A stretch of 5,026 bases of DNA from an uncultured Chloroflexota bacterium (GCA_937138275.1 CAKZOY010000304.1:1-5026), one strand, 5' to 3'; positions 1-4,891 are shown, counted from the stretch's first letter. Translations and numbers: made by a program. Notes: generated by a model from the letters alone, not told the origin.

Positions 1-60
1 ACTACCGACTCCCCACTACCGACTCCCGACTACCGACTCCCCACTACCGACTCCCGACTA
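1..60. repeat. Heptamer-based tandem repeat (14-bp unit, four copies)
   Basis: Four back-to-back 14-bp units are seen, alternating ACTACCGACTCCCC and ACTACCGACTCCCG, followed by a partial ACTA. Each unit is two heptamers of the form ACT(A/C)CC(G/C), so eight heptamers are visible. The array may begin before the window. It overlaps the end of the DUF362 gene: the stop codon (TAG on the minus strand, 44-46) and the last four or five codons lie inside the repeat. The layout resembles the short tandemly repeated repetitive heptamers known from cyanobacteria; any relation to those is inference. Confidence 0.93.
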
Positions 61-1171
61 AAACCCGCCCCAGCGGTCCCCGCTCCGGCACAATCACCCC
101 CTGCGGACAGACCTCGGCGCAGCAGAGGCAGCCGATGCACTGGTCCAGCAGGAACTGCGGGGGGCGCCCCGGAGTGATAATCTGGCGCGGGCAGGCCTCC
201 ACGCAATGACCACAACCCATACAGGCCTCCGGAGAGACCAGGCGGGGGCGGGCCCGGATGGCCCTTTGCAACGGCGTCGATGCCCAGCGAGGAAGCAGGA
301 CCTGGAGAAGTCGTTGCACGCCCGGCAGATGCACCCGGCCGAAATCCAGCGCTCCCCGGTCGCCGACGACCTGAATGGCCTGCGGGTCTGCAACGCCCAG
401 GCTGCGCGCGGCGGCCTCCCGCAGATGCAGGACCGCCCCCGGTCGGCATCCCATTGCCCCGCTGACCACCGTATCCAGTGCCACCGGGTCCGCCGATGCC
501 GCCAGGCAACCATAGCGGCGCGGCGTCCCACTGGCCCCGGGGCCGTTCCCCTCCTGGCCCCATACTCCATCCATAATCGTCAGCCCCGGCCGGACCAGTT
601 CCAGCACATCGGCCAGCGCGCGGCTGAAATCGGCGATGTTAGGCGCCCGGTAGTGAATCTCCCGCTTGCGGGTCCCGGGGATGGTGCCGAAAAGGTTCTT
701 CACCGCGCCCGTGTAGAGGGTGAGGGTATGGGTCTTCAGTTTGGGCAGGTTGATGATCAGGTCGGCCTCAAAGACCGGGCGGGCGATGAAGTAGTCCTGA
801 CCCCGCAGATGGCGCCACTCCACGCCGTCAAAATGGACCAGGCGCGCGCCGGTGGCGGCGGCGACATCCGCCATACCGGTCCGCTGCCAGAGGCGTTCGG
901 AGTTCCGCACCGGCCCGGCGGGAGAATCCCCGATCCAGACCTCGCCTCCGGCGGCCTGCACCATTTCGGCCACGGCGCGGACGACCGTCGGGTGGGTGGT
1001 GACCGCGCGGTCCAGGGGCAGAGGGACGATGAGGTTGGGCTTCAGGAGCACCCGCATGCCGGGGCGGACAAAGCGGCCCATACCGCCCAATGGAGCCAGA
1101 ACTCCCTCCAGAACGTGGCGGACTGTCTCCAGGTCGTACGTATCGCATGCGGCAATAGAAACCATCACCAT
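44..1171 (-). CDS. DUF362 domain protein with C-terminal 2x[4Fe-4S] ferredoxin module
   Basis: This 375-aa protein belongs to the DUF362 family, often found with ferredoxin domains; no reaction is firmly established for it. The N-terminal DUF362 part (about 1-300) shows VLLKPN (41-46), GDSP (81-84), NLPKLKTH (141-148) and GAVKNLFG (155-162), all typical of the family. The C-terminus has two Cys-x2-Cys-x2-Cys-x3-Cys-Pro clusters: C317/C320/C323/C327 and C345/C348/C351/C355, with an extra C350. They should bind two [4Fe-4S] clusters, implying electron transfer. No signal peptide or membrane segment is seen, so it is probably cytoplasmic. The chosen ATG has AGGAG 8 nt upstream (plus-strand 1180-1184); an in-frame ATG two codons in is less well spaced. 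It is divergent from the DUF177-sigma unit and appears monocistronic within the window. The last residues (about VGSR) are encoded by the heptamer repeat, so the native C-terminus may have been altered by repeat expansion. Family call is firm; function unknown. Confidence 0.93.
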   Translation of the reverse strand: MVMVSIAACDTYDLETVRHVLEGVLAPLGGMGRFVRPGMRVLLKPNLIVPLPLDRAVTTHPTVVRAVAEMVQAAGGEVWIGDSPAGPVRNSERLWQRTGMADVAAATGARLVHFDGVEWRHLRGQDYFIARPVFEADLIINLPKLKTHTLTLYTGAVKNLFGTIPGTRKREIHYRAPNIADFSRALADVLELVRPGLTIMDGVWGQEGNGPGASGTPRRYGCLAASADPVALDTVVSGAMGCRPGAVLHLREAAARSLGVADPQAIQVVGDRGALDFGRVHLPGVQRLLQVLLPRWASTPLQRAIRARPRLVSPEACMGCGHCVEACPRQIITPGRPPQFLLDQCIGCLCCAEVCPQGVIVPERGPLGRVLVGSR

Positions 1172-1209
1172 TGGGAGCGCTCCTGAAAATGAGTTGTAGA
1201 CAGGGAGAA

Positions 1210-1238
1210 ATTATACACCTTTCCGCCCAATTGCTCAA
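1210..1238 (-). promoter_or_regulatory. Sigma70-type promoter for the DUF362 gene
   Basis: On the minus strand, TTGAGC (plus 1233-1238) and a perfect TATAAT (plus 1210-1215) are separated by exactly 17 bp. Transcription would start near 1203, leaving a leader of roughly 30 nt that contains the AGGAG ribosome site. Only 28 bp separate this -35 box from the -35 box of the rightward promoter, so one regulator bound between them could affect both. Confidence 0.72.
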
Positions 1239-1266
1239 ATTCGTCCCGAAAAAGTGCCAAAAGGTC

Positions 1267-1295
1267 TTGACGAGAGTCCTCTTTTCTGTTATAAT
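1267..1295 (+). promoter_or_regulatory. Near-consensus sigma70-type promoter for the DUF177-sigma unit
   Basis: TTGACG (1267-1272) and a perfect TATAAT (1290-1295) are separated by 17 bp, as expected for a strong housekeeping promoter. The predicted start site is about 1301-1303, giving a leader of roughly 125 nt before the DUF177 ATG. Because the unit encodes a primary-type sigma factor, recognition by that same sigma (autoregulation) is plausible but inferred. Confidence 0.82.
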
Positions 1296-1331
1296 ATGCA
1301 CGAATCCAGCATACAGGCGGTTGAACGATTC

Positions 1332-1416
1332 AGTACCAGGCGCTTTACCGGTTTGTGCAGCGACTTCTCTCCTCCAAAGACCCTTAAGGCGTGAAGGAGT
1401 GCCTGGTACTTTTTTT
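1332..1416 (+). promoter_or_regulatory. Terminator-like hairpin in the leader (attenuator candidate or palindromic insertion)
   Basis: AGTACCAGGC (1332-1341) and GCCTGGTACT (1401-1410) are perfect 10-bp inverted arms. They can extend inward by about five more pairs including G-U (1342-1346 with 1396-1400). The 3' arm runs directly into seven T residues (1410-1416), 11 nt before the DUF177 ATG. The loop is long (about 50-59 nt) and includes a CCTTAAGG palindrome and a GAAGGAG ribosome-site-like sequence (1393-1399) partly buried in the stem. A second small pairing, GAATC (1302-1306) with GATTC (1327-1331), lies at the transcript start. It could be an attenuator for the sigma operon; alternatively, a small palindromic element inserted into the 5' leader. 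No known riboswitch or T-box signature was recognised. Confidence 0.55.
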
Positions 1417-1427
1417 GTTGTTTGGCT

Positions 1428-1925
1428 ATGATACAAATAGACCTTTCCCCTCTTATTGGGGCTCGCCCAGGGGAGCGCCTTTCTATCATCCTGGATGAAG
1501 GGCCTCAGCAACTGGATGACATCTCCGTCGCGTTTCTCCGCGGTCCGATGCAGTTCACCCGAGTTCAGGGGGGAATTCTGGTAGAAGCCCGGGTGGAAAC
1601 ACAGGTGGAGATAGATTGCGTCCGTTGCCTGGAACCTTTTCCGTATGCAACCGTCCTGGAGATAGAGGAAACGATCGGCCTATCTGGGCGACCACGTCCC
1701 GGGATCACCTACACCCTCACAGAAGAGGGATGGTTTGACCCCCTGCCGTTGCTCCGGGAGCAGATCTGGGTGAACCTGCCGATGAAACCCCTTTGCCGCC
1801 CGGCTTGTCGCGGAATCTGTCCGGAGTGCGGTGCGAACCTGAATCTGGAGCCCTGTCGCTGTGGAGAAGAGCGAGTAGACCCCCGATTGGCGCCCCTGGC
1901 TCAATTCCTGCAACAGATGGAATGA
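1428..1925 (+). CDS. DUF177 / YceD-family protein
   Basis: This 165-aa protein matches the DUF177 (YceD) family, known from bacteria as the gene before rpmF and linked in E. coli and plants to 23S rRNA accumulation or ribosome assembly. Visible features are a beta-rich N-terminal part, DCVRCLEP (63-70) with paired cysteines C64/C67, GWFDPLPLLREQIWVNLPMK-like acidic/hydrophobic central segment (about 101-120), and a C-terminal Cys-rich motif: C123, C127, C131, C134, C143, C145 in the pattern PLC-x3-C-x3-CPECGANLN. These cysteines probably bind a metal, likely zinc. ATG at 1428 is chosen because the protein then begins MIQIDLSPL; TTG at 1422 is the alternative. Neither has a properly spaced Shine-Dalgarno sequence: the nearest GGAG is 28 nt upstream and inside the leader hairpin. 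The stop overlaps an ATGA with an alternative sigma start, so the two genes are probably translationally coupled. No rpmF follows, unlike the usual order. Confidence 0.9.
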   Translation: MIQIDLSPLIGARPGERLSIILDEGPQQLDDISVAFLRGPMQFTRVQGGILVEARVETQVEIDCVRCLEPFPYATVLEIEETIGLSGRPRPGITYTLTEEGWFDPLPLLREQIWVNLPMKPLCRPACRGICPECGANLNLEPCRCGEERVDPRLAPLAQFLQQME

Positions 1926-1931
1926 GGAGAG
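1925..1931 (+). promoter_or_regulatory. Ribosome binding site deciding the sigma-factor start
   Basis: AGGAGAG overlaps the DUF177 stop codon; its AGGAG core ends 4 nt before the ATG at 1934. This favours 1934 over the in-frame ATG at 1922 (the ATGA overlap), which has only weak purine-rich sequence upstream. The 1922 start would add four residues (MRRD). Confidence 0.7.
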
Positions 1932-1933
1932 AT

Positions 1934-3070
1934 ATGGATATTCTGGAAGAATTGTTAGAAAAAGCGGAAGTCCAGGGGTATCTGACCAGCAACGATGTTC
2001 TGGACCTGTTTCCGGAGGCGGAGGAATCCCCTGAGCAACTGGAAGAAATTCTGCTGTTGTTGAATGAAGCGGGTATTGAGGTATACGACGAGTCTTTTAC
2101 CTCGGATGCGACGGAGGAATGGGAGGACCCTGCGGCCATAGACCCGGATGACCTGAGCGGCATTGCGGCGGACGACACCGTCGGCCTGTATCTTCGGGAG
2201 ATGGCGCGGGTGCCGCTGCTCTCTCTGGAGGAGGAGACTCATCTGGCCCACATCATAGAGATGGGGCGAGAAGCGGAACGGGTCTTGGCAAACAATGGGA
2301 GCGATCCGGTGGAGCGCACCCGGCTGGAGGCGATGGTGGAACAGGCCCGGGCGGCCCGGGAGCACCTGATCAAAGCGAATACCCGCCTGGTTGTCAGCAT
2401 TGCTAAAAAGTACATCGGCCGGGGGGTCCCCTTCCTGGACCTGATCCAGGAGGGGAATCTGGGCCTGATGAAAGCGGTGGAGAAGTTTGATTATCACCGC
2501 GGCTACCGTTTCAGCACCTACGCGACCTGGTGGATCCGCCAGACCATCAGCCGCGCCGTCGCCGACCAGAGCCGCACCATCCGCGTCCCCGTCCACATGT
2601 CCGACCGCATCCGGCGGCTCTACAAGACGGCCCAGCAACTGGAGCAGGAATACGGCCGTCCCCCAACCCCCGAGGAGATCGCGCTGGAACTGGATATGGA
2701 GCCGCGCAAAGTGCAGTGGATGATGCGCGTCTCCTGGCGACCGCTCAGCCTGGAACATCCCGTGGGGGAGGAAGAGGATAACGAACTGGGGTCTTTCATT
2801 GAAGATGAATCCACCCCCACTCCTCCCCAGAGCGCGTACCAGAAGATGCTGGCGGAGAAGATAGAGGAAGTACTCTCCACCCTCAGCCCGCGGGAAGCGC
2901 GCATCCTGCGCCTCCGGTTCGGGCTGGGTGGCAGCCGAAGTCATACGCTGGAAGAAGTGGGGCAGAAATTCGGCCTGACCCGCGAGCGGATCCGCCAGAT
3001 TGAGGGGAAAGCGCTCCGTCGCCTGCGCCACCCCCGCCGCAGCCGACAACTGCGCGAGTATCTGGGATGA
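1934..3070 (+). CDS. RNA polymerase sigma factor, RpoD/SigA (primary sigma70) type
   Basis: This 378-aa sigma70 factor directs RNA polymerase to promoters. It is SigA-sized, far shorter than E. coli RpoD (613 aa), because the non-conserved insert is only about 25 residues. Region 1.1 is at about 1-50, followed by a very acidic linker (51-81). Region 1.2 holds DTVGLYLREMARVPLL (81-96). Region 2 contains RLVVSIAKKYIGRG (151-164), DLIQEGNLGLMKAVEKF (169-185) and YRFSTYATWWIRQ (191-203), the -10 recognition and melting segment. DQSRTIRVPVHM (211-222) leads into region 3 (about 226-300). Region 4 (about 304-378) ends in the -35-binding helix-turn-helix, TLEEVGQKFGLTRERIRQI (338-356). All regions are complete and no frame break is seen. 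It lies 8 nt after DUF177 in the same transcript and is followed by a terminator. Whether it is the housekeeping sigma or one of several group 2 paralogues cannot be told from one window, so rpoD/sigA is not assigned. Confidence 0.96.
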   Translation: MDILEELLEKAEVQGYLTSNDVLDLFPEAEESPEQLEEILLLLNEAGIEVYDESFTSDATEEWEDPAAIDPDDLSGIAADDTVGLYLREMARVPLLSLEEETHLAHIIEMGREAERVLANNGSDPVERTRLEAMVEQARAAREHLIKANTRLVVSIAKKYIGRGVPFLDLIQEGNLGLMKAVEKFDYHRGYRFSTYATWWIRQTISRAVADQSRTIRVPVHMSDRIRRLYKTAQQLEQEYGRPPTPEEIALELDMEPRKVQWMMRVSWRPLSLEHPVGEEEDNELGSFIEDESTPTPPQSAYQKMLAEKIEEVLSTLSPREARILRLRFGLGGSRSHTLEEVGQKFGLTRERIRQIEGKALRRLRHPRRSRQLREYLG

Positions 3071-3082
3071 AGGGGCAAAAAC

Positions 3083-3120
3083 AAAAAGGGCGTCGCGTTC
3101 AGGAGGCGACGCTCTTTTTT
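3083..3120 (+). terminator. Intrinsic terminator of the DUF177-sigma operon
   Basis: GCGTCGC (3090-3096) pairs perfectly with GCGACGC (3106-3112) around a 9-nt loop. The stem extends outward by G-U, G-C and up to five A-U pairs, then a T-rich tract follows (3115-3120, continuing GTTTTATT). It starts 12 nt after the sigma stop codon. The A-tract on the 5' side would also let it work weakly on the minus strand. Confidence 0.9.
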
Positions 3121-3177
3121 GTTTTATTCCCACCGGAACGTCCGGGCGGCGATGACCATATGGGAAAGGGGTGGGGT

Positions 3178-3219
3178 GTGGGGTTTGTGGGGGCAGCGAA
3201 GCCGCCCCACAAACCCCAC
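3178..3219. repeat. GC-rich palindromic repeat, copy A
   Basis: GTGGGGTTTGTGGGG (3178-3192) and CCCCACAAACCCCAC (3205-3219) are perfect 15-bp inverted arms around a 12-bp centre that includes GCGAAGC. The design matches the hairpin at 3446-3488 (G-run, T-run, G-run, GC-rich tip), with arm differences that keep pairing. It does not end in a T tract, so it is more likely a dispersed palindromic repeat than a terminator. Confidence 0.85.
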
Positions 3220-3398
3220 TTTTATCTCGCGGGCATGTTGCTCCCCGAAAGGGATTTGCTGCTGTTGATTCTCATAAAGTCGTATCACCTGGTCTTTCAC
3301 AAAGTCTCACAAAGTCGTATCCCACCTCTTGCCCTGGTGGGAATCTGAGCGTTCGTTCCGAGTTACAGGGTTTCTCTTTATCCCCCTCACCCCCCTTG

Positions 3399-3439
3399 CC
3401 CCCCTCTCCCCCTTGCCCTGCGGGCGGGGGAGAGGGGGG
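3399..3439. repeat. C-rich/G-rich hairpin inside the MITE-like element
   Basis: CCCCCCTCTCCCCC (3399-3412) pairs with GGGGGAGAGGGGGG (3426-3439). A two-T bulge follows, then GCCC (3415-3418) with GGGC (3422-3425) and a TGC tip. The strand asymmetry (C-only arm then G-only arm) would also allow G-quadruplex or triplex structures, which is inference. Confidence 0.8.
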
Positions 3440-3445
3440 AAGAGA

Positions 3446-3488
3446 GGGGTTTTTGGGGCGGCGGCTTCGCCGCCGCCCCAAAAACCCC
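3446..3488. repeat. GC-rich palindromic repeat, copy B
   Basis: There are twenty perfect base pairs between 3446-3465 and 3469-3488, with a three-base TTC tip. Each arm reads GGGG, T5, GGGG, then CGGCGGC. It is structurally parallel to copy A at 3178-3219: the outer TTTGTGGGG of A becomes TTTTTGGGG here, with the matching change in the other arm. That is what compensatory change in a repeat family looks like. Confidence 0.88.
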
Positions 3489-3496
3489 ATTTCCAT

Positions 3497-3556
3497 CCCC
3501 CCTCCCCGTGCGGCGGTAGGGGCGGACGATCCGTCCGCCCTCAATGGGGAGGGGGG
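3497..3556. repeat. Nested palindrome with GGGCGGACG core
   Basis: Outer arms CCCCCCTCCCC (3497-3507) and GGGGAGGGGGG (3546-3556) enclose a perfect inner palindrome, GGGCGGACG-ATC-CGTCCGCCC (3520-3540). The inner palindrome is introduced by GTAGG, as is the palindrome at 3994-4021, suggesting a shared family frame. Confidence 0.8.
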
Positions 3557-3813
3557 TGGGGGGGAAGGGAAATATCAACCCTCAGAAGATCGCACCCTTC
3601 TGGAATCACAAGCCGGATTCAACCCCCAGGGGTGGTATGACTTTTTGAGACTTTGCCAAAAGATCGTGATACGACTTTACGAGATTCAAAACTGCACAAG
3701 CCCATACTGGCCCCAGGGGTTGCGGTTCACGGAACCCACCGTGGACGGAGTGTCCTTTGCTCCGGGTTGGGGCAGGTATATTATTCGTAACCACCTACCA
3801 TGCCGCCGGAGTA

Positions 3814-3827
3814 GCGATTGAAATCGC
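3814..3827. repeat. Short palindrome, GCGATT-GA-AATCGC
   Basis: Six-bp perfect arms flank a GA centre. It is followed at once by GCCCC-TG-GGGGGC (3826-3838). It is the first of a run of short palindromes that continues to 4154. Confidence 0.6.
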
Positions 3828-3843
3828 CCCTGGGGGGCTTTTA

Positions 3844-3900
3844 GCCGGGCGTCCACCTCCGTAGACGCCACCGGAGCGACCGCGCAGGCAGTCGCCCGGC
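3844..3900. repeat. Inverted repeat GCCGGGCG / CGCCCGGC
   Basis: Perfect 8-bp arms (3844-3851 and 3893-3900) lie around a 41-bp interior. Member of the palindrome run between the MITE-like element and the lipoprotein gene; no coding capacity is seen. Confidence 0.6.
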
Positions 3901-3919
3901 GCAAAGCGCCCTCTCAGGA

Positions 3920-3933
3920 GCGGTTTCAACCGC
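3920..3933. repeat. Short palindrome, GCGGTT-TC-AACCGC
   Basis: Six-bp perfect arms with a TC centre give a TTTCAA core. The GC-rich outer part differs from its neighbours while the T/A-rich core is retained. Confidence 0.6.
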
Positions 3934-3973
3934 CAGCCTGGGCAACCACACCGATTGGGTAGGTAGCCTCCGC

Positions 3974-3991
3974 CCGACGCTAAACCGTCGG
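3974..3991. repeat. Short palindrome, CCGACG-CTAAAC-CGTCGG
   Basis: Six-bp perfect arms lie around CTAAAC. It ends three bases before the next palindrome (3994-4021), so the two may form a unit. Confidence 0.6.
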
Positions 3992-3993
3992 CT

Positions 3994-4021
3994 GTAGGGG
4001 TGGGTTTGAAACCCACCCTAC
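3994..4021. repeat. GTAGGG-framed palindrome with TTTGAAA core
   Basis: GGGTGGGTTT (3998-4007) and AAACCCACCC (4009-4018) are perfect 10-bp arms around one G. The frame extends to GTAG and CTAC with a single extra G. It is nearly identical to the palindrome at 4041-4063, in direct order about 43 bp away. Confidence 0.8.
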
Positions 4022-4040
4022 ACCGGGGCTGTTCGTGGGA

Positions 4041-4063
4041 GGGGTGGGTTTCCAACCCACCCC
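4041..4063. repeat. Palindrome GGGGTGGGTT-TCC-AACCCACCCC
   Basis: Perfect 10-bp arms flank a TCC centre. It shares GGGGTGGGTTT with the previous palindrome but its centre is TTTCCAA instead of TTTGAAA and the GTAG/CTAC frame is lost, so it is a sister copy rather than an exact duplicate. Confidence 0.8.
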
Positions 4064-4106
4064 GAAGCGCAGCGAAGTGGCGTTCCGGCCTGCGAGGCAT
4101 GGTTAT

Positions 4107-4135
4107 GTGGGGGCAACTTTCAAAGTCGCCCCTAC
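4107..4135. repeat. GTGGGG-framed palindrome with TTTCAAA core
   Basis: Fourteen-position arms (4107-4120 and 4122-4135) pair with one A-C mismatch and one G-T wobble around a central C. The 3' frame reads GCCCCTAC, the mirror of the GTAGGGG frame at 3994. It is followed by another small hairpin, CCGGAGGG-TTCA-CCTTCCGG (4135-4154). Confidence 0.78.
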
Positions 4136-4203
4136 CGGAGGGTTCACCTTCCGGCGGAGGGCTGAATAGTTACTATTATTCCAAGACCCCTGGTCCCCAG
4201 CAT

Positions 4204-4860
4204 CTACGGCGCCGTGACGACCAGATTATCAAACCGGACCTCAACGGACTCATTCTCGTACGATGTGGCGGTCAGAGCGATATCCCCGGAAGAGAACTCC
4301 GTGTCGCTGGCTTCTCCCACCAGTTCGCCGTTGACGTAGAGGCTGAGGGTGGACCCGTCGCAGACCACCCGGATGCGGTTCGTGGTGTATCCCTGCTTGA
4401 TGGCGCTGCTCTCGGTGAAGTCCACCAGCCAATCGTACCCCGCGTCGGTCCCTTTCACAATGGCATAGTAGCCGTCCCCCGAGATCAGGAAGTAATAGCC
4501 GCGGCCATCTCCCTGTTCGCGACAGATAACGCCGTAGTCGTTGTTATCCGGGCCGGAGACCGGCTTCGCTTCCGCCTCTATCACTATGTTGCGAAAGGAG
4601 CGGTTGGCGACTCCCCACATTGTGCTTGCATTGCCGTAGGAGATGACGAAGTAGTAACCATCGCCATAGCCCACTTCTCCCGTGTCGTATTCGCCGACTT
4701 CCCAGCCCGATTTGGGGTTGCTGAAATTGTCCTGCATCAGGACGTTTGAGGACGAACTACCCCCGCCGCCGGGCGATGGCGTACGCAGCCCCGGCAACGA
4801 GCAGGCCAGCATCGCCAGTACCAGCAGCGCTCCACCCAAGAGAACACGCTTCCGAATCAT
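4204..4860 (-). CDS. Secreted lipoprotein with concanavalin-like beta-sandwich domain (LamG/DUF1080-like)
   Basis: The 218-aa product starts with a lipoprotein signal: positively charged MIRKR, a hydrophobic stretch, then LAMLAC with C20 as the likely lipidated cysteine (the -3 and -2 positions, Met and Leu, are slightly non-standard). A flexible linker with GGGGSSSS (31-38) leads to one domain (about 41-215). It contains DNFSNPKSGW (44-53), EVGYGDGYY (62-70), DNNDYGVICR (105-114), YYFLISGDGYYAIVK (122-136), LSLYVNGELVG (172-182) and FDNLVV (210-215). These are hallmarks of a beta-sandwich family common in Chloroflexota surface proteins and kinase fusions, probably binding carbohydrate or another surface ligand. 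C113 and C167 may form a disulfide. Start: AAGGAGA (plus 4864-4871) lies 4 nt before the ATG. It probably sits on the outside of the membrane. It is not in an operon with visible neighbours; ligand and role are unknown. No catalytic residues could be assigned. Confidence 0.92.
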   Translation of the reverse strand: MIRKRVLLGGALLVLAMLACSLPGLRTPSPGGGGSSSSNVLMQDNFSNPKSGWEVGEYDTGEVGYGDGYYFVISYGNASTMWGVANRSFRNIVIEAEAKPVSGPDNNDYGVICREQGDGRGYYFLISGDGYYAIVKGTDAGYDWLVDFTESSAIKQGYTTNRIRVVCDGSTLSLYVNGELVGEASDTEFSSGDIALTATSYENESVEVRFDNLVVTAP

Positions 4861-4891
4861 TTGTCTCCTTATCTTGAACGGAATTTTCCCC

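Larger units (their letters stand above)
3265..3689. mobile_element. MITE-like element with ~60-bp imperfect terminal inverted repeats
   Basis: The left end (about 3265-3326) and the reverse complement of the right end (about 3631-3689) align over some 60 bp with a few mismatches and small indels. Both read TTGAWTCTCRTAAAGTCGTATCAC, then a TCTTT block, CAAAGTCTCA and an AAAGTCRTA block. The ends may extend to 3261 and 3695 (GCWGTT). Within each end the heptad-like AAAGTC motif recurs: 3276-3286, 3301-3310 and 3311-3321 at the left, with inverted counterparts to 3678 at the right. The interior has no gene, only three large GC-rich hairpins (3399-3439, 3446-3488, 3497-3556). No clear target-site duplication is visible. 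A non-autonomous transposable element fits best; a pair of inverted regulatory repeats is the alternative. Confidence 0.6.
3127..4203. other. Gene-free intergenic region rich in palindromes
   Basis: No credible gene was seen in about 1.08 kb between the sigma terminator and the lipoprotein stop. Open frames here run through G- or C-homopolymer and palindromic DNA, give low-complexity Pro/Gly/Arg products, and show no recognisable domain. The region instead contains a 15-bp-arm hairpin, a MITE-like element with long inverted ends, and a run of short palindromes, each listed separately. Stretches 3220-3260 and 3696-3810 show no clear structure. Confidence 0.8.

Noticed and set aside
206..1186. 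Plus-strand open frame of 326 codons opposite the DUF362 gene
   Set aside because: Low-complexity Arg/Pro/Gly product with no domain, whereas the minus strand carries clear DUF362 and ferredoxin motifs.
1240..1262. Sigma54 promoter (minus-strand TGGCAC)
   Set aside because: TGGCAC is present but the required TTGC-type -12 element at the correct spacing is missing.
1302..1427. T-box or known metabolite riboswitch in the leader
   Set aside because: No T-box consensus or other riboswitch core was recognised; only the hairpin with T tract is supported.
1955..3133. Minus-strand open frame of 392 codons opposite the sigma gene
   Set aside because: It is a long shadow frame produced by GC-rich codon use. 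The sigma frame has every conserved sigma70 region.
3171..3821. Plus-strand open frame of 216 codons through the intergenic repeats
   Set aside because: It reads through hairpins and homopolymer runs, giving repetitive Pro/Ser/Gly sequence, and has no ribosome site or recognisable motif.
3814..4154. CRISPR array
   Set aside because: Palindromes differ in sequence and spacing and no constant direct repeat of 24-37 bp with regular spacers is present.
4160..4203. Terminator after the lipoprotein gene
   Set aside because: Only a four-bp GACC/GGTC stem and no T tract on the minus strand.
4000..4749. Plus-strand open frame of 249 codons
   Set aside because: It is antisense to the lipoprotein gene and begins within a palindrome. 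The lipoprotein strand has a signal peptide, lipobox, ribosome site and family motifs; this frame has none.
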